Below, one piece after another: positions 1 through 7,321 of a stretch of DNA of 64,000 nt. Numbering within the stretch: position 1 is the first letter of the stretch; each line of letters begins with the position of its first letter. A model generated the notes under the pieces. That model searched no databases. It was not told the origin of the DNA and saw only the letters and a program-made list of their open reading frames with translations. Both the position numbers and the translations under genes were made by a program. Source of the DNA: CAIQPS01 sp963783835 (lineage in GTDB: Bacteria > Actinomycetota > Thermoleophilia > RBG-16-64-13); the NCBI GenBank assembly GCA_963783835.1, contig CAWAOX010000016.1, positions 43,449-107,448 on the forward strand, given 5' to 3'.

Positions 1-1575
1 CAGGTTGACGCGGCCCAGATCGGCGGCCTCCGACTGCGCGGAGTACGGCCGGGTGTAGTTGTGCTTGAGGTCGGCGTACATCATGCCGAACGCGCAGAAG
101 ACCGGAGCCATCCGCGGGGAGATGAAGTGCTTCATGCCGATCTCCCGCGCGAGCCGGGCAACATGTACCGGAGCCGCGCCGCCGGCTGCGATGAGCGTGA
201 AATCCCGAGGATCGCAGCCTCGCTGGCTGAACATGATGTCGACGGCGCCGGCCATCTTGGCGTTCACCACGTCGTGGATGGCGGCGGCGGCTTCGGGCAC
301 CGTGAGCCCCAGAGGGTCGGCCACCTTCGCCTTGATGGCCGCCTCGGCCAATTCCTTGCGGAGCGGGCGGTCGCCGCCCAGGAAGTAGTCGGGGTTCAGG
401 TAGCCCAACACCAGGTTCGCGTCGGTGACGGTCGGCTCGGCGCCACCCAGCCCGTAGCAAACCGGACCCGGTACGGCGCCCGCGCTGGCGGGGCCCACCT
501 GTAGACGGCCGCTCATGTCGATGGAGGCGATGCTACCGCCCCCTGCGCCGACGGCGTTCACGTCGACTGTCGGCAGAGCGTACTTCTTGCCGTCGATGAT
601 CTTCTTCTGGCTGACGTTCACCTGCCCGTCGGGGATGATGGAGATGTCGAAGCTCGTGCCGCCCATGTCTGCGGTCACCAGATCGGATACGCCCCGGGCC
701 CGGCCAAGGCTGACTCCCAGGGCCGGTCCGGCCGCCGGGCCGGAGACCAGGAGCGCCGCCGGGTTCTCACACACCACCTCACCGGTGGCCACCCCTCCGT
801 TGCTCTGCATGAAGGCCAGGGCCCCGGCGAAGCCGTCGGCCGCCAGAACGGCGCTGATCCCCTTGACGAACTCGGTGATCTTGGGAGCGACGTAGGCGCT
901 GAACATCGTGGTGCTCCACCTGCCCACCTCGCCGACGGTCGGCAGCACCCGAGAAGACAGCGCCACATAGGCTTCCGGGTAGTCCTCCTTGACGATCTGC
1001 TCCACCCGCAGTTCGTGGGCAGGATTCAGGTGTGAGAAGAGAAGGTTCACCGCGATGGCCTCCACCCCCTTGCCCTTCAGGTAGGCCACTGCCTGCCGCA
1101 CATCATCGTCACGAAGCGGGGTCAGCACGTGGCCCTTGAAGTCCAGACGCTCGTCCACCTCGGCCACCAGGTGCCGCGGCGCCAGCGGCCGCGGGTACTC
1201 GCTCCGGAAGCTGAACAACTCCGCCGCCGTCGCCTTGCGGTCGCCCCCGAGGTCCGACTTGGCCACGTGCAGGAACGAAAGGCGGTCACGGTAGCCCTTG
1301 GTGGTGATGGCGCCCGTCTTGGCACCCGTCCGCGTGGCCACGATGTTGGTGGCCAGAGTGGTACCCAAGACTATGGTCTTGGTGGCGGCGAGGAGTTCCG
1401 GCAACGGCCGTCCGACCTGCGCCGCAAGCCGGAAGATGCACTCCACCACTCCCACTTTGGGATCCGCGGGAGTGCTGTCGACCTTGGCCGCCCAGACTTC
1501 GTGCGTATCGCTGAGAAGGATCCCGTCGGTGAACGTGCCGCCGCAGTCGACGGAGATCCGGTAGCCGGCGATCAT
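1..1575 (-). CDS. Hydantoinase A / 5-oxoprolinase-type protein, 3' end cut by window
   Basis: Reading the minus strand from an ATG at 1575 gives about 525 residues that stay open to the window edge. The N-terminus has the phosphate-binding motif of this ASKHA-fold family (DCGGTFTDGI, about residues 10-19). A second signature, TADMGGTSFDI, lies in the middle of the chain. Family members are usually about 650-720 residues, so the C-terminal part is missing. They hydrolyse cyclic amides such as hydantoins and 5-oxoproline with ATP, or carboxylate ketones when paired with a B subunit. No B subunit (HyuB) is visible here; it may lie beyond the left edge. The start overlaps the stop of the upstream nitroreductase-like gene as ATGA, implying translational coupling. 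The exact substrate cannot be told. Confidence 0.85.
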   Translation of the reverse strand, partial: MIAGYRISVDCGGTFTDGILLSDTHEVWAAKVDSTPADPKVGVVECIFRLAAQVGRPLPELLAATKTIVLGTTLATNIVATRTGAKTGAITTKGYRDRLSFLHVAKSDLGGDRKATAAELFSFRSEYPRPLAPRHLVAEVDERLDFKGHVLTPLRDDDVRQAVAYLKGKGVEAIAVNLLFSHLNPAHELRVEQIVKEDYPEAYVALSSRVLPTVGEVGRWSTTMFSAYVAPKITEFVKGISAVLAADGFAGALAFMQSNGGVATGEVVCENPAALLVSGPAAGPALGVSLGRARGVSDLVTADMGGTSFDISIIPDGQVNVSQKKIIDGKKYALPTVDVNAVGAGGGSIASIDMSGRLQVGPASAGAVPGPVCYGLGGAEPTVTDANLVLGYLNPDYFLGGDRPLRKELAEAAIKAKVADPLGLTVPEAAAAIHDVVNAKMAGAVDIMFSQRGCDPRDFTLIAAGGAAPVHVARLAREIGMKHFISPRMAPVFCAFGMMYADLKHNYTRPYSAQSEAADLGRVNL

Positions 1576-2198
1576 CCCGCGTATCCCAGTGGTTGGGTGA
1601 AAGTTATGAGTTGGTCCGGGTTGAGACCCATGGCGGCCGCGAGCGGCGGCCGTTCGAACTTGGCGCGTACTACGGTGGCCAGGCCGGCCGACGAGCAGTA
1701 GAGGTAGACGTTCTCCGCCATCACGGCCGAGTCTGCCCAGGGGAAGATGGCTCTGTCGCGCTCGTCCGAGTCGTGCATCCGGGAGAGATCCGCCACGTAG
1801 ATGAGGATCACCGGCACCTCCAGCACGAAGGGCTGCTCCTCGTGGGCCGTGAAGTGGCGGATGTCGCCGGCCAGCACGCCTTCCAGCCCATGTTCCAGCG
1901 GGTTGTAGCGGTAGAACCCATCCTTCACCGCCACATACAGGTCCACCTCCTGCCAGTTATGAGCCGCGGGTGCGGAATGACTTCCCGGCGCGTGGATGCC
2001 AGACCCCGCGTACTCGCGAGTGAGCCCAAAGGCCGCCCAGAGCACGTCGGACAACTCCTGGAGCGAGATCGGAGTGGTGCTGTACTTCCTCGTAGAATGC
2101 CGGCGCTTGAGCACGTCCATCAGCGGCATGCCCCCGGTGGTGCGCGGTTCTGGCAGCTTGATCTCGGCGGGCTTACCCGCCGGCGCGTCCATGTGCAT
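1572..2198 (-). CDS. Nitroreductase-family (SagB/ThcOx-like) flavoprotein
   Basis: The 208-residue protein contains the FMN phosphate-binding stretch RRHSTRKYS near residue 33, the usual start of a nitroreductase fold. A later segment (DSAVMAENVYLYCSSAGLATV) matches the dimer/FMN region. Such proteins use FMN to reduce or dehydrogenate small organic substrates; this short type resembles the SagB/ThcOx-like branch that acts as a stand-alone oxidoreductase. The start is an ATG at 2198 with GGAGGT five bases upstream; a second ATG lies two codons in. It sits between a racemase-like gene and a hydantoinase-like gene in one minus-strand operon. The substrate is unknown. Confidence 0.8.
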   Translation of the reverse strand: MHMDAPAGKPAEIKLPEPRTTGGMPLMDVLKRRHSTRKYSTTPISLQELSDVLWAAFGLTREYAGSGIHAPGSHSAPAAHNWQEVDLYVAVKDGFYRYNPLEHGLEGVLAGDIRHFTAHEEQPFVLEVPVILIYVADLSRMHDSDERDRAIFPWADSAVMAENVYLYCSSAGLATVVRAKFERPPLAAAMGLNPDQLITFTQPLGYAG

Positions 2199-2212
2199 CT
2201 AGACCTCCATTC

Positions 2213-3073
2213 CTACTGACAATCCCAGAATCCCGGGCCTGTGTACTCGAGCACCGACCGGCCACCAGCCACCGCTTCGGCCGAAGGCCGCGCGAAGACT
2301 CCCTTGCGGCTGATCCAAGGAGACCCCGCCCTCTTGAGCGCTATCAAGGTCTCCGCCATTCTCACCGCGGCCCCGTAGAGGTCCACGATCGGCACGCCGT
2401 CCACTTCAAAGACGCCGTTCGGGTGGTCCGCCCGGCATCCGGGGGCGAAGCGCACGCACGGGGCGATGAGGCCGCAGCCGGGGATGATGACCTCGGCCCC
2501 CCGGGAGATGAGTTCCCGGGCGACGGCGGTGAACTCCTCTATAGCGGCGTGCGCGTCGATCAAGGCCGCTTCCTGCTCCGCGGCAGGGAGATAGCCCGGG
2601 ACCACGCCCACGCACCGGTCCTTCAACCCATACAGCGCCACCCGGTCTTCGAAGTCGGGCACGCCCAGCGGCGATGGGCAGAAGAGGCCGAACTTGCGCC
2701 CCATCGTCATGGCCAGAAGCATCGAGGACTCGCCGAAACCGGCAACGGGAATGTCCACCGCCTGCCGCGCCGCCCACAGGGTGGGGTCGTGATAACAGGC
2801 GATGATGGCGCCGTCGAAACCTTCCCGCTCCGCCTGCATGATCATGTAGAGGATCTCGCTGTCGGCGAGGGCATGCATGTAGGCGTAGGGCTGGGCCTCG
2901 AGGTTGCTCAGGCCCCGCCGGGGGAAGCGGAAGGTGAGTTCGGTATCGGGCTGCATGGCGGGGCCGAAGCTGCGCTTCCACATTTCGACCGCCACAGTCT
3001 TGAAGATGTGGCCGGCTTCACTGTCTTCCTCGGCGGCCGCCACGTTGGCGACGAGTATCCGGGTTTTGGCCAC
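2213..3073 (-). CDS. Asp/Glu/hydantoin racemase-family protein
   Basis: The 286-residue product has the two cysteine regions expected of the cofactor-independent Asp/Glu racemase superfamily: AIIACYHDP near residue 105, and IIPGCGLIAP near residue 198. The paired cysteines act as acid and base on opposite faces of the substrate. Its length exceeds the usual 220-250 residues because of an N-terminal extension and a C-terminal tail. The GTG start at 3073 is preceded by GGAGGAAG. Followed by a nitroreductase-like gene and a HyuA-like gene, it fits a hydantoin or cyclic-amide module, although maleate isomerase or decarboxylase-like roles in this superfamily are possible. Confidence 0.8.
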   Translation of the reverse strand: MAKTRILVANVAAAEEDSEAGHIFKTVAVEMWKRSFGPAMQPDTELTFRFPRRGLSNLEAQPYAYMHALADSEILYMIMQAEREGFDGAIIACYHDPTLWAARQAVDIPVAGFGESSMLLAMTMGRKFGLFCPSPLGVPDFEDRVALYGLKDRCVGVVPGYLPAAEQEAALIDAHAAIEEFTAVARELISRGAEVIIPGCGLIAPCVRFAPGCRADHPNGVFEVDGVPIVDLYGAAVRMAETLIALKRAGSPWISRKGVFARPSAEAVAGGRSVLEYTGPGFWDCQ

Positions 3074-3099
3074 GCCTTCCTCCAGACTTGGTACGGATG

Positions 3100-3115
3100 G
3101 TTAATCTTTATTAAC
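3100..3115. promoter_or_regulatory. Palindromic operator candidate between racemase operon and tetR
   Basis: A perfect inverted repeat, GTTAAT-cttt-ATTAAC, lies in the 78-bp gap between two divergent transcription units. Position and symmetry suggest the binding site of the adjacent TetR protein, controlling itself and the minus-strand hydantoinase operon. This is inference from symmetry; it differs in sequence from the GTAAA-N5-TTTAC sites near the other TetR genes. Confidence 0.6.
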
Positions 3116-3151
3116 TTAGCCCACCGGCCTGGCGAAGTCAAGGGCTGTATC

Positions 3152-3775
3152 ATGAGCCGCATGAGAAAGACTCGAGAGGAAAGACGCCTCGAGATCGCCG
3201 ACGCCACTCTCCGGATCGTCGGTGAGCACGGTGTCCAGGGAGCGACCATGGCCCGTATCGCGGGGGCTATCGGCATCTCCGGTCCGGCTCTCTACAAGCA
3301 CTTCTCCAACCGGTCGGAGATACTGGAAGCCGCCATGGACCTGCTGCTCGTGCGTGTCGTCTCCTGGCTCGATTCCTCGAAGAACCCCAACGCGCTCGAG
3401 CGGCTGCGCGAGCTGGGCATGAGACATTCCTCGACACTCGCCACCGACTACGAGGGCGTGATCGCTCCCCTCTTCGAGTTCGCCGCTGCCGGACCGCGCT
3501 CGCACCTGAGCGGGCAACTGGCGCAGAGGCAGAGAGCCGCTCTCCAGCGGTTCGTGTCCATCATCGAGGAGGGGCAGGCGCAGGGCACGATCCTCTCCGA
3601 TATAGATGTGCAGGTGGTGGCCTGGAGCCTCATGGGGCTCAGCTGGATAGAGAACCTCGCGGCTCTCGAGGGGATGGGGGAGTTCGTGACCGACGGAGTG
3701 TCGACGCGGATGCTGGATCGAATACTGGCCGACATCTCGGTGCCCGGCCCCGAGCCGGCGCCGGCGAACGTGTGA
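3152..3775 (+). CDS. TetR/AcrR-family regulator
   Basis: The N-terminal domain (about residues 8-55) is a TetR helix-turn-helix with the pattern GVQGATMARIAGAIGISGPALYKHF. The remaining 150 residues form the variable ligand-binding domain. The open frame extends far upstream but is not coding there; I chose the ATG at 3152 because it gives the usual TetR N-terminus (207 residues). An ATG at 3161 is an alternative. It diverges from the racemase/nitroreductase/hydantoinase operon with a palindrome between them and is followed 23 bp later by an SDR gene, so it likely controls one or both sides. It is related to the two other TetR proteins here (44488 and 47872). Confidence 0.87.
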   Translation: MSRMRKTREERRLEIADATLRIVGEHGVQGATMARIAGAIGISGPALYKHFSNRSEILEAAMDLLLVRVVSWLDSSKNPNALERLRELGMRHSSTLATDYEGVIAPLFEFAAAGPRSHLSGQLAQRQRAALQRFVSIIEEGQAQGTILSDIDVQVVAWSLMGLSWIENLAALEGMGEFVTDGVSTRMLDRILADISVPGPEPAPANV

Positions 3776-3798
3776 TGAAACGGATCTAGGGGGGACGC

Positions 3799-4563
3799 AT
3801 GGGCATCATGGAGGGGAAGGTGTGTGTCGTCACCGGCGGAGGAGGCAGTATTGGTCTGGCCGCCGCCCAGGCGCTGCTGGAAGAGGGGGCGCGGGTACTG
3901 CTGGTGGGCCGGAGCCCCGACAAGCTGGCACGGGCGGCGGCGTCGCTCAACGCCCGCCCGGACGTACTCGATAGCGTCTCGGCCAACGTGGCTGACGCCG
4001 CTGACACCCAGAAATACCTGGACCGGGCGGTCGTCAACTGGGGCAACATCGACGTCATCTTCAGCCATGCCGGTATCGCCGGCGTCATCAAGCCGGTCAC
4101 GGAGTACCCCGAAGACGTCTTCGACGCCGTGATCGCCACCAACATCCGGGGCTCGTTCCTCGCATGCAAGTATGGGCTGCCCCTCATGAACGACGGTGGC
4201 AGCATCATCATCACCTCGAGCATCATGGGCACCCGGGCCGACCCTGGCGTCTGCGCCTACGCGACCTCCAAGCACGCGCTCATCGGCCTGGCCCGCGTGG
4301 TCGCGAAAGAAGCGGCGCCGCGGAACATCAGGGTGAACGTCTTTGCCCCCGGCCCCATCGAGAACGAGTTCCAGACCCAGATAGAGGAGCGACTCACCGA
4401 GATCGTCGGCCAGGACGGGACGGAGTTCCTCAACGGCATCATCCCGCTCGGCCGGCACGGCCGGGCGCAAGAGGTGGCCCGCATGGTGCTGTTCTTGGCC
4501 TCCGACCAGAGCAGTTTCTCCACCGGGAGCGTCTTCATGGCAGACGGCGGCATGAACATCTGA
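3799..4563 (+). CDS. Short-chain dehydrogenase/reductase
   Basis: A classical SDR of 254 residues. It has the nucleotide-binding motif VVTGGGGSIGLA near residue 10, the SSIMG serine region, and the catalytic pair YATSK at Y154/K158. The usual NNAG is replaced by SHAG. The start at 3799 follows AGGGGGG. The C-terminal segment is the common SDR ending with a glycine-rich MADGGMNI. It would catalyse NAD(P)-linked oxidation or reduction of a carbonyl or alcohol. It follows tetR closely and precedes two MFS permeases, so it may be the enzymatic part of a TetR-controlled uptake and reduction unit. Confidence 0.87.
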   Translation: MGIMEGKVCVVTGGGGSIGLAAAQALLEEGARVLLVGRSPDKLARAAASLNARPDVLDSVSANVADAADTQKYLDRAVVNWGNIDVIFSHAGIAGVIKPVTEYPEDVFDAVIATNIRGSFLACKYGLPLMNDGGSIIITSSIMGTRADPGVCAYATSKHALIGLARVVAKEAAPRNIRVNVFAPGPIENEFQTQIEERLTEIVGQDGTEFLNGIIPLGRHGRAQEVARMVLFLASDQSSFSTGSVFMADGGMNI

Positions 4564-4594
4564 CAGAAGCCGCGGCACTTCGCCCTACATTGAG

Positions 4595-5917
4595 ATGAAT
4601 CGCCGCGCGGCACAGCCGTCCCGGACGCAGCGGCCCGCGTATCGTTGGGTGGTGCTCGGCATGGCCTTCATGGGCGTGTTCGGCGCCTTGGGCTTCGGCC
4701 GCTTCGGCTACAGCGCCGTCCTGCCCTCCATGCAGAAGGGCCTGGATATCAGCAGTGCCGCCGCGGGATCGCTGGCCTCCTGGAACCTGATCGGCTACAC
4801 GGTCATGTCGGCGGTCGGCGGCGTGCTCGCTTCGCGGTGGGGTCCCCGGAGAGTAATCACGATCGGCATCGTGGTGACGGCCGCGGGGATGCTCTTTACC
4901 GGCTTGTCGGACACCCTGGCGGGAGCGTCCGCCGCGCGCTTGCTGACCGGCATGGGCAACGGGCTGGTGCTGGTCCCCTCCATCAGCCTGATGGCCGCGT
5001 GGTTCGAGATCCACCGCCTGGGTCTTTCCTCAGCCATCGTACCGACCGGCTCTTCCCTCGCCCTTGTCGTTGTCGGCCTGGCGGTGCCCCCGCTGTTGCG
5101 CGCCGGCGGAGACGAGGGATGGCGGTTGGCTTGGTACTTCTTCGCCGGGTTGACGATCCTGTTCGCCGCCCTGAGCGCGATCATCCAGCGCGATCACCCG
5201 GCGAAGCCGATCGCCGAGAGCGACGACATAGTCATCGACAAGTGGGCGCCTCCGGCCATCCGGGCCCGGCTCAGCCCGCCCTCCTTTCATCTGGGAGGCG
5301 TCATCCGCTCCGGATACGCGTGGCACCTAGGCGCCGTCTATCTGCTCTACGGCATCGCCTTCCTCCTCTATTTCACCTTCTTCCAGAAGCGCCTGACGAC
5401 GGACCTGGGATACAGCAGCGAGACCGCGGGCTATCTCTTCATGCTGGTAGGGGTCGCCGGTCTCGCGGGCGGGATGCTCTGGGGATCCGTCTCGGACCGT
5501 TTCGGCCGGGAGCGCACTCTGGCCCTCACTCTGTTCCTGGCGGGCATCGGCGGCTTCCTGTTCGGGACCGGCCTTGGCCTGCCTGGGCTGGCCCTCTCGG
5601 CCATCCTCTTCGGGTCCACCGGCCTCGCGTTCCCGGGCCTCATGGGGGTCGCCTGCGCCGACCGTTTCGGGCCGAAGCTCGCCGCCGCCTCTCTGGGACT
5701 CATCACGATCCTGGTAGGCGCAGGACAGGCTATCGGGCCTCTCATCGGCGGGGCCATGAACGACGCCTTCTCGTCGCTGGCGCCCGCGTACGTCTTCTCC
5801 GGCGCGGTGTTCGTGGCCGCCGCCGGCGCCGCTTTGCTGCTGCCCCGAGGAGCGGATCCCAACGAGGGCCCGTCGGTGACCCTCCCAGAGCTTCCCGTAC
5901 AGCGGGGGGTGCGGTGA
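4595..5917 (+). CDS. MFS permease (first of a tandem pair)
   Basis: A 440-residue, strongly hydrophobic protein with about twelve membrane segments in two halves and the MFS loop 8-9 pattern GSVSDRFGRERTL. A central cytoplasmic loop near residues 205-230 separates the halves. It is a close paralogue of the next gene: both share YRWVV-GMAF near the start, the GRFGYSAVLPSMQ segment and FTFFQKRLT in the second half. It probably imports an organic anion related to the neighbouring SDR or hydantoinase genes; the substrate cannot be read from sequence. The start at 4595 has a weak ribosome site but sits 31 bp behind the SDR stop. Confidence 0.85.
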   Translation: MNRRAAQPSRTQRPAYRWVVLGMAFMGVFGALGFGRFGYSAVLPSMQKGLDISSAAAGSLASWNLIGYTVMSAVGGVLASRWGPRRVITIGIVVTAAGMLFTGLSDTLAGASAARLLTGMGNGLVLVPSISLMAAWFEIHRLGLSSAIVPTGSSLALVVVGLAVPPLLRAGGDEGWRLAWYFFAGLTILFAALSAIIQRDHPAKPIAESDDIVIDKWAPPAIRARLSPPSFHLGGVIRSGYAWHLGAVYLLYGIAFLLYFTFFQKRLTTDLGYSSETAGYLFMLVGVAGLAGGMLWGSVSDRFGRERTLALTLFLAGIGGFLFGTGLGLPGLALSAILFGSTGLAFPGLMGVACADRFGPKLAAASLGLITILVGAGQAIGPLIGGAMNDAFSSLAPAYVFSGAVFVAAAGAALLLPRGADPNEGPSVTLPELPVQRGVR

Positions 5918-5957
5918 GTGCTCATGCCATCGCCTGGCGCGAAAACAGGGGAGCCTG

Positions 5958-7184
5958 GTGCGGCTGACCCAAGACCCTCGCTACCGCTGGGTCGTCGCGG
6001 GCATGGCGTTCCTATCAGTCTTCGCGGCCATCGGGTTCGGGCGCTTCGGGTACAGCGCCGTATTGCCCTCCATGCAGCAGGACCTGGGCTTATCGAGCGC
6101 CGAAGCCGGCTCGCTGGCTTCGTGGAACTTGGCCGGCTACACAATAATGGCCCTCATCGGCGGCATCTTGGCCTCGCGCTTCGGTCCGCGGCTCATCGTC
6201 GGCATCGGCCTCCTCGTCACTGCCATGGGGATGTTCCTTACCGGAGTGGCCGACGGTCTCGCCGTGGCCTCCATGGGCCGGTTCGTCACCGGGATGGGGA
6301 ACGCGATGGTCTTGCCCCCTTCGCTCGCGCTGATGGTCGCGTGGTTCGAGCCGCGGTTCCTGGGAACTGCGTCGGGCATCGTCCCCGCCGGGTCCTCGTT
6401 CGCCTTGCTCGTCGTGGGACCGATCGTGCCCAAGATCATTGCCGCGGGAGGAGACGATGGCTGGCGGGCCGCCTGGTATTTCTTTGGCGCCGCCACCCTG
6501 GTGGTAGCCGCGGTCGCCTTCATCGTCCAGCGCGACCGGCCCCACCACGACCGGCACCTGGTGATCGGGAAGCTGAGATGGTCGGACATGAGTCAGATCG
6601 TCCGGTCGCGCCATGCCTGGCTCCTCGGGCTTCTCTACTTCCTCTACGGCTTCGCCTTTCTGCTCTTCTTCACGTTCTTTCAGAAACGGCTGACGGTCGA
6701 CCTCGGCTATAGCAGCGAGACGGCCGGCAACCTCTTCCTGGTCGTCGGCGTGACCGGGTGCGCAGCGGGGGTGCTGTGGGGGCGGATCTCGGACGGCGTA
6801 GGCCGGGGACAGGCGCTTGCCGCCGTCTTCACCGTTCAGGCGGCCGTCGCTCTGGTGTTCGCGCTCTGGAACAACATCGCCGCCCTGGCGATCGGAGCAG
6901 CCGTGTTCGGCGTCTGCGCTCTCAGCGTCCCGGCGCTGTTCGGCGCCGCCTGTGGCGACCACTTCGGCGCCCGCCTGGCGGGGGCGTCCCTCGGCTTTGT
7001 GACGGTCTTTGTCGGGATCGGGCAGATGGCGGGACCGTACATCGGCGGTGGTCTCGAAGACGTCTTCTCGTCCCTGGGGCCGTCCTTCCTCCTGTCGGCC
7101 GCCGTCTTCGGTCTCGGCGCGATCGCGTCCCTCTTCCTCCGCGACTCGCAGACAGCCATGCGTCCTGGTCATACTTCTGGTTAA
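5958..7184 (+). CDS. MFS permease (second of a tandem pair)
   Basis: A 408-residue MFS permease with the same segment order as its upstream neighbour, including GRFGYSAVLPSMQQ near residue 30 and LLFFTFFQKRLTVDLGYSSE in the second half. The GTG start at 5958 is preceded by AGGGGAG and aligns with the N-terminus of the paralogue; an ATG at 6003 would remove the first conserved residues. Two adjacent paralogous carriers point to local duplication, perhaps for two related substrates or for uptake and efflux of substrate and product. Confidence 0.85.
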   Translation: MRLTQDPRYRWVVAGMAFLSVFAAIGFGRFGYSAVLPSMQQDLGLSSAEAGSLASWNLAGYTIMALIGGILASRFGPRLIVGIGLLVTAMGMFLTGVADGLAVASMGRFVTGMGNAMVLPPSLALMVAWFEPRFLGTASGIVPAGSSFALLVVGPIVPKIIAAGGDDGWRAAWYFFGAATLVVAAVAFIVQRDRPHHDRHLVIGKLRWSDMSQIVRSRHAWLLGLLYFLYGFAFLLFFTFFQKRLTVDLGYSSETAGNLFLVVGVTGCAAGVLWGRISDGVGRGQALAAVFTVQAAVALVFALWNNIAALAIGAAVFGVCALSVPALFGAACGDHFGARLAGASLGFVTVFVGIGQMAGPYIGGGLEDVFSSLGPSFLLSAAVFGLGAIASLFLRDSQTAMRPGHTSG

Positions 7185-7321
7185 TCATGAAATCTCGGCG
7201 CGAATGACTCGTGCCGCTTTTGCCTGCATTACTATGCTAGTCACGGAGAGAGGCCATCTCGCCGCCAAGCCGCTTGGCGTATAGTAGAAAGCCTGTCCAT
7301 GAGATCGAGGAGGCGAACCGA

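Noticed and set aside
2423..3151. Long plus-strand frame joined to tetR
   Set aside because: It is the opposite-strand shadow of the racemase gene; the TetR domain begins only at 3152.
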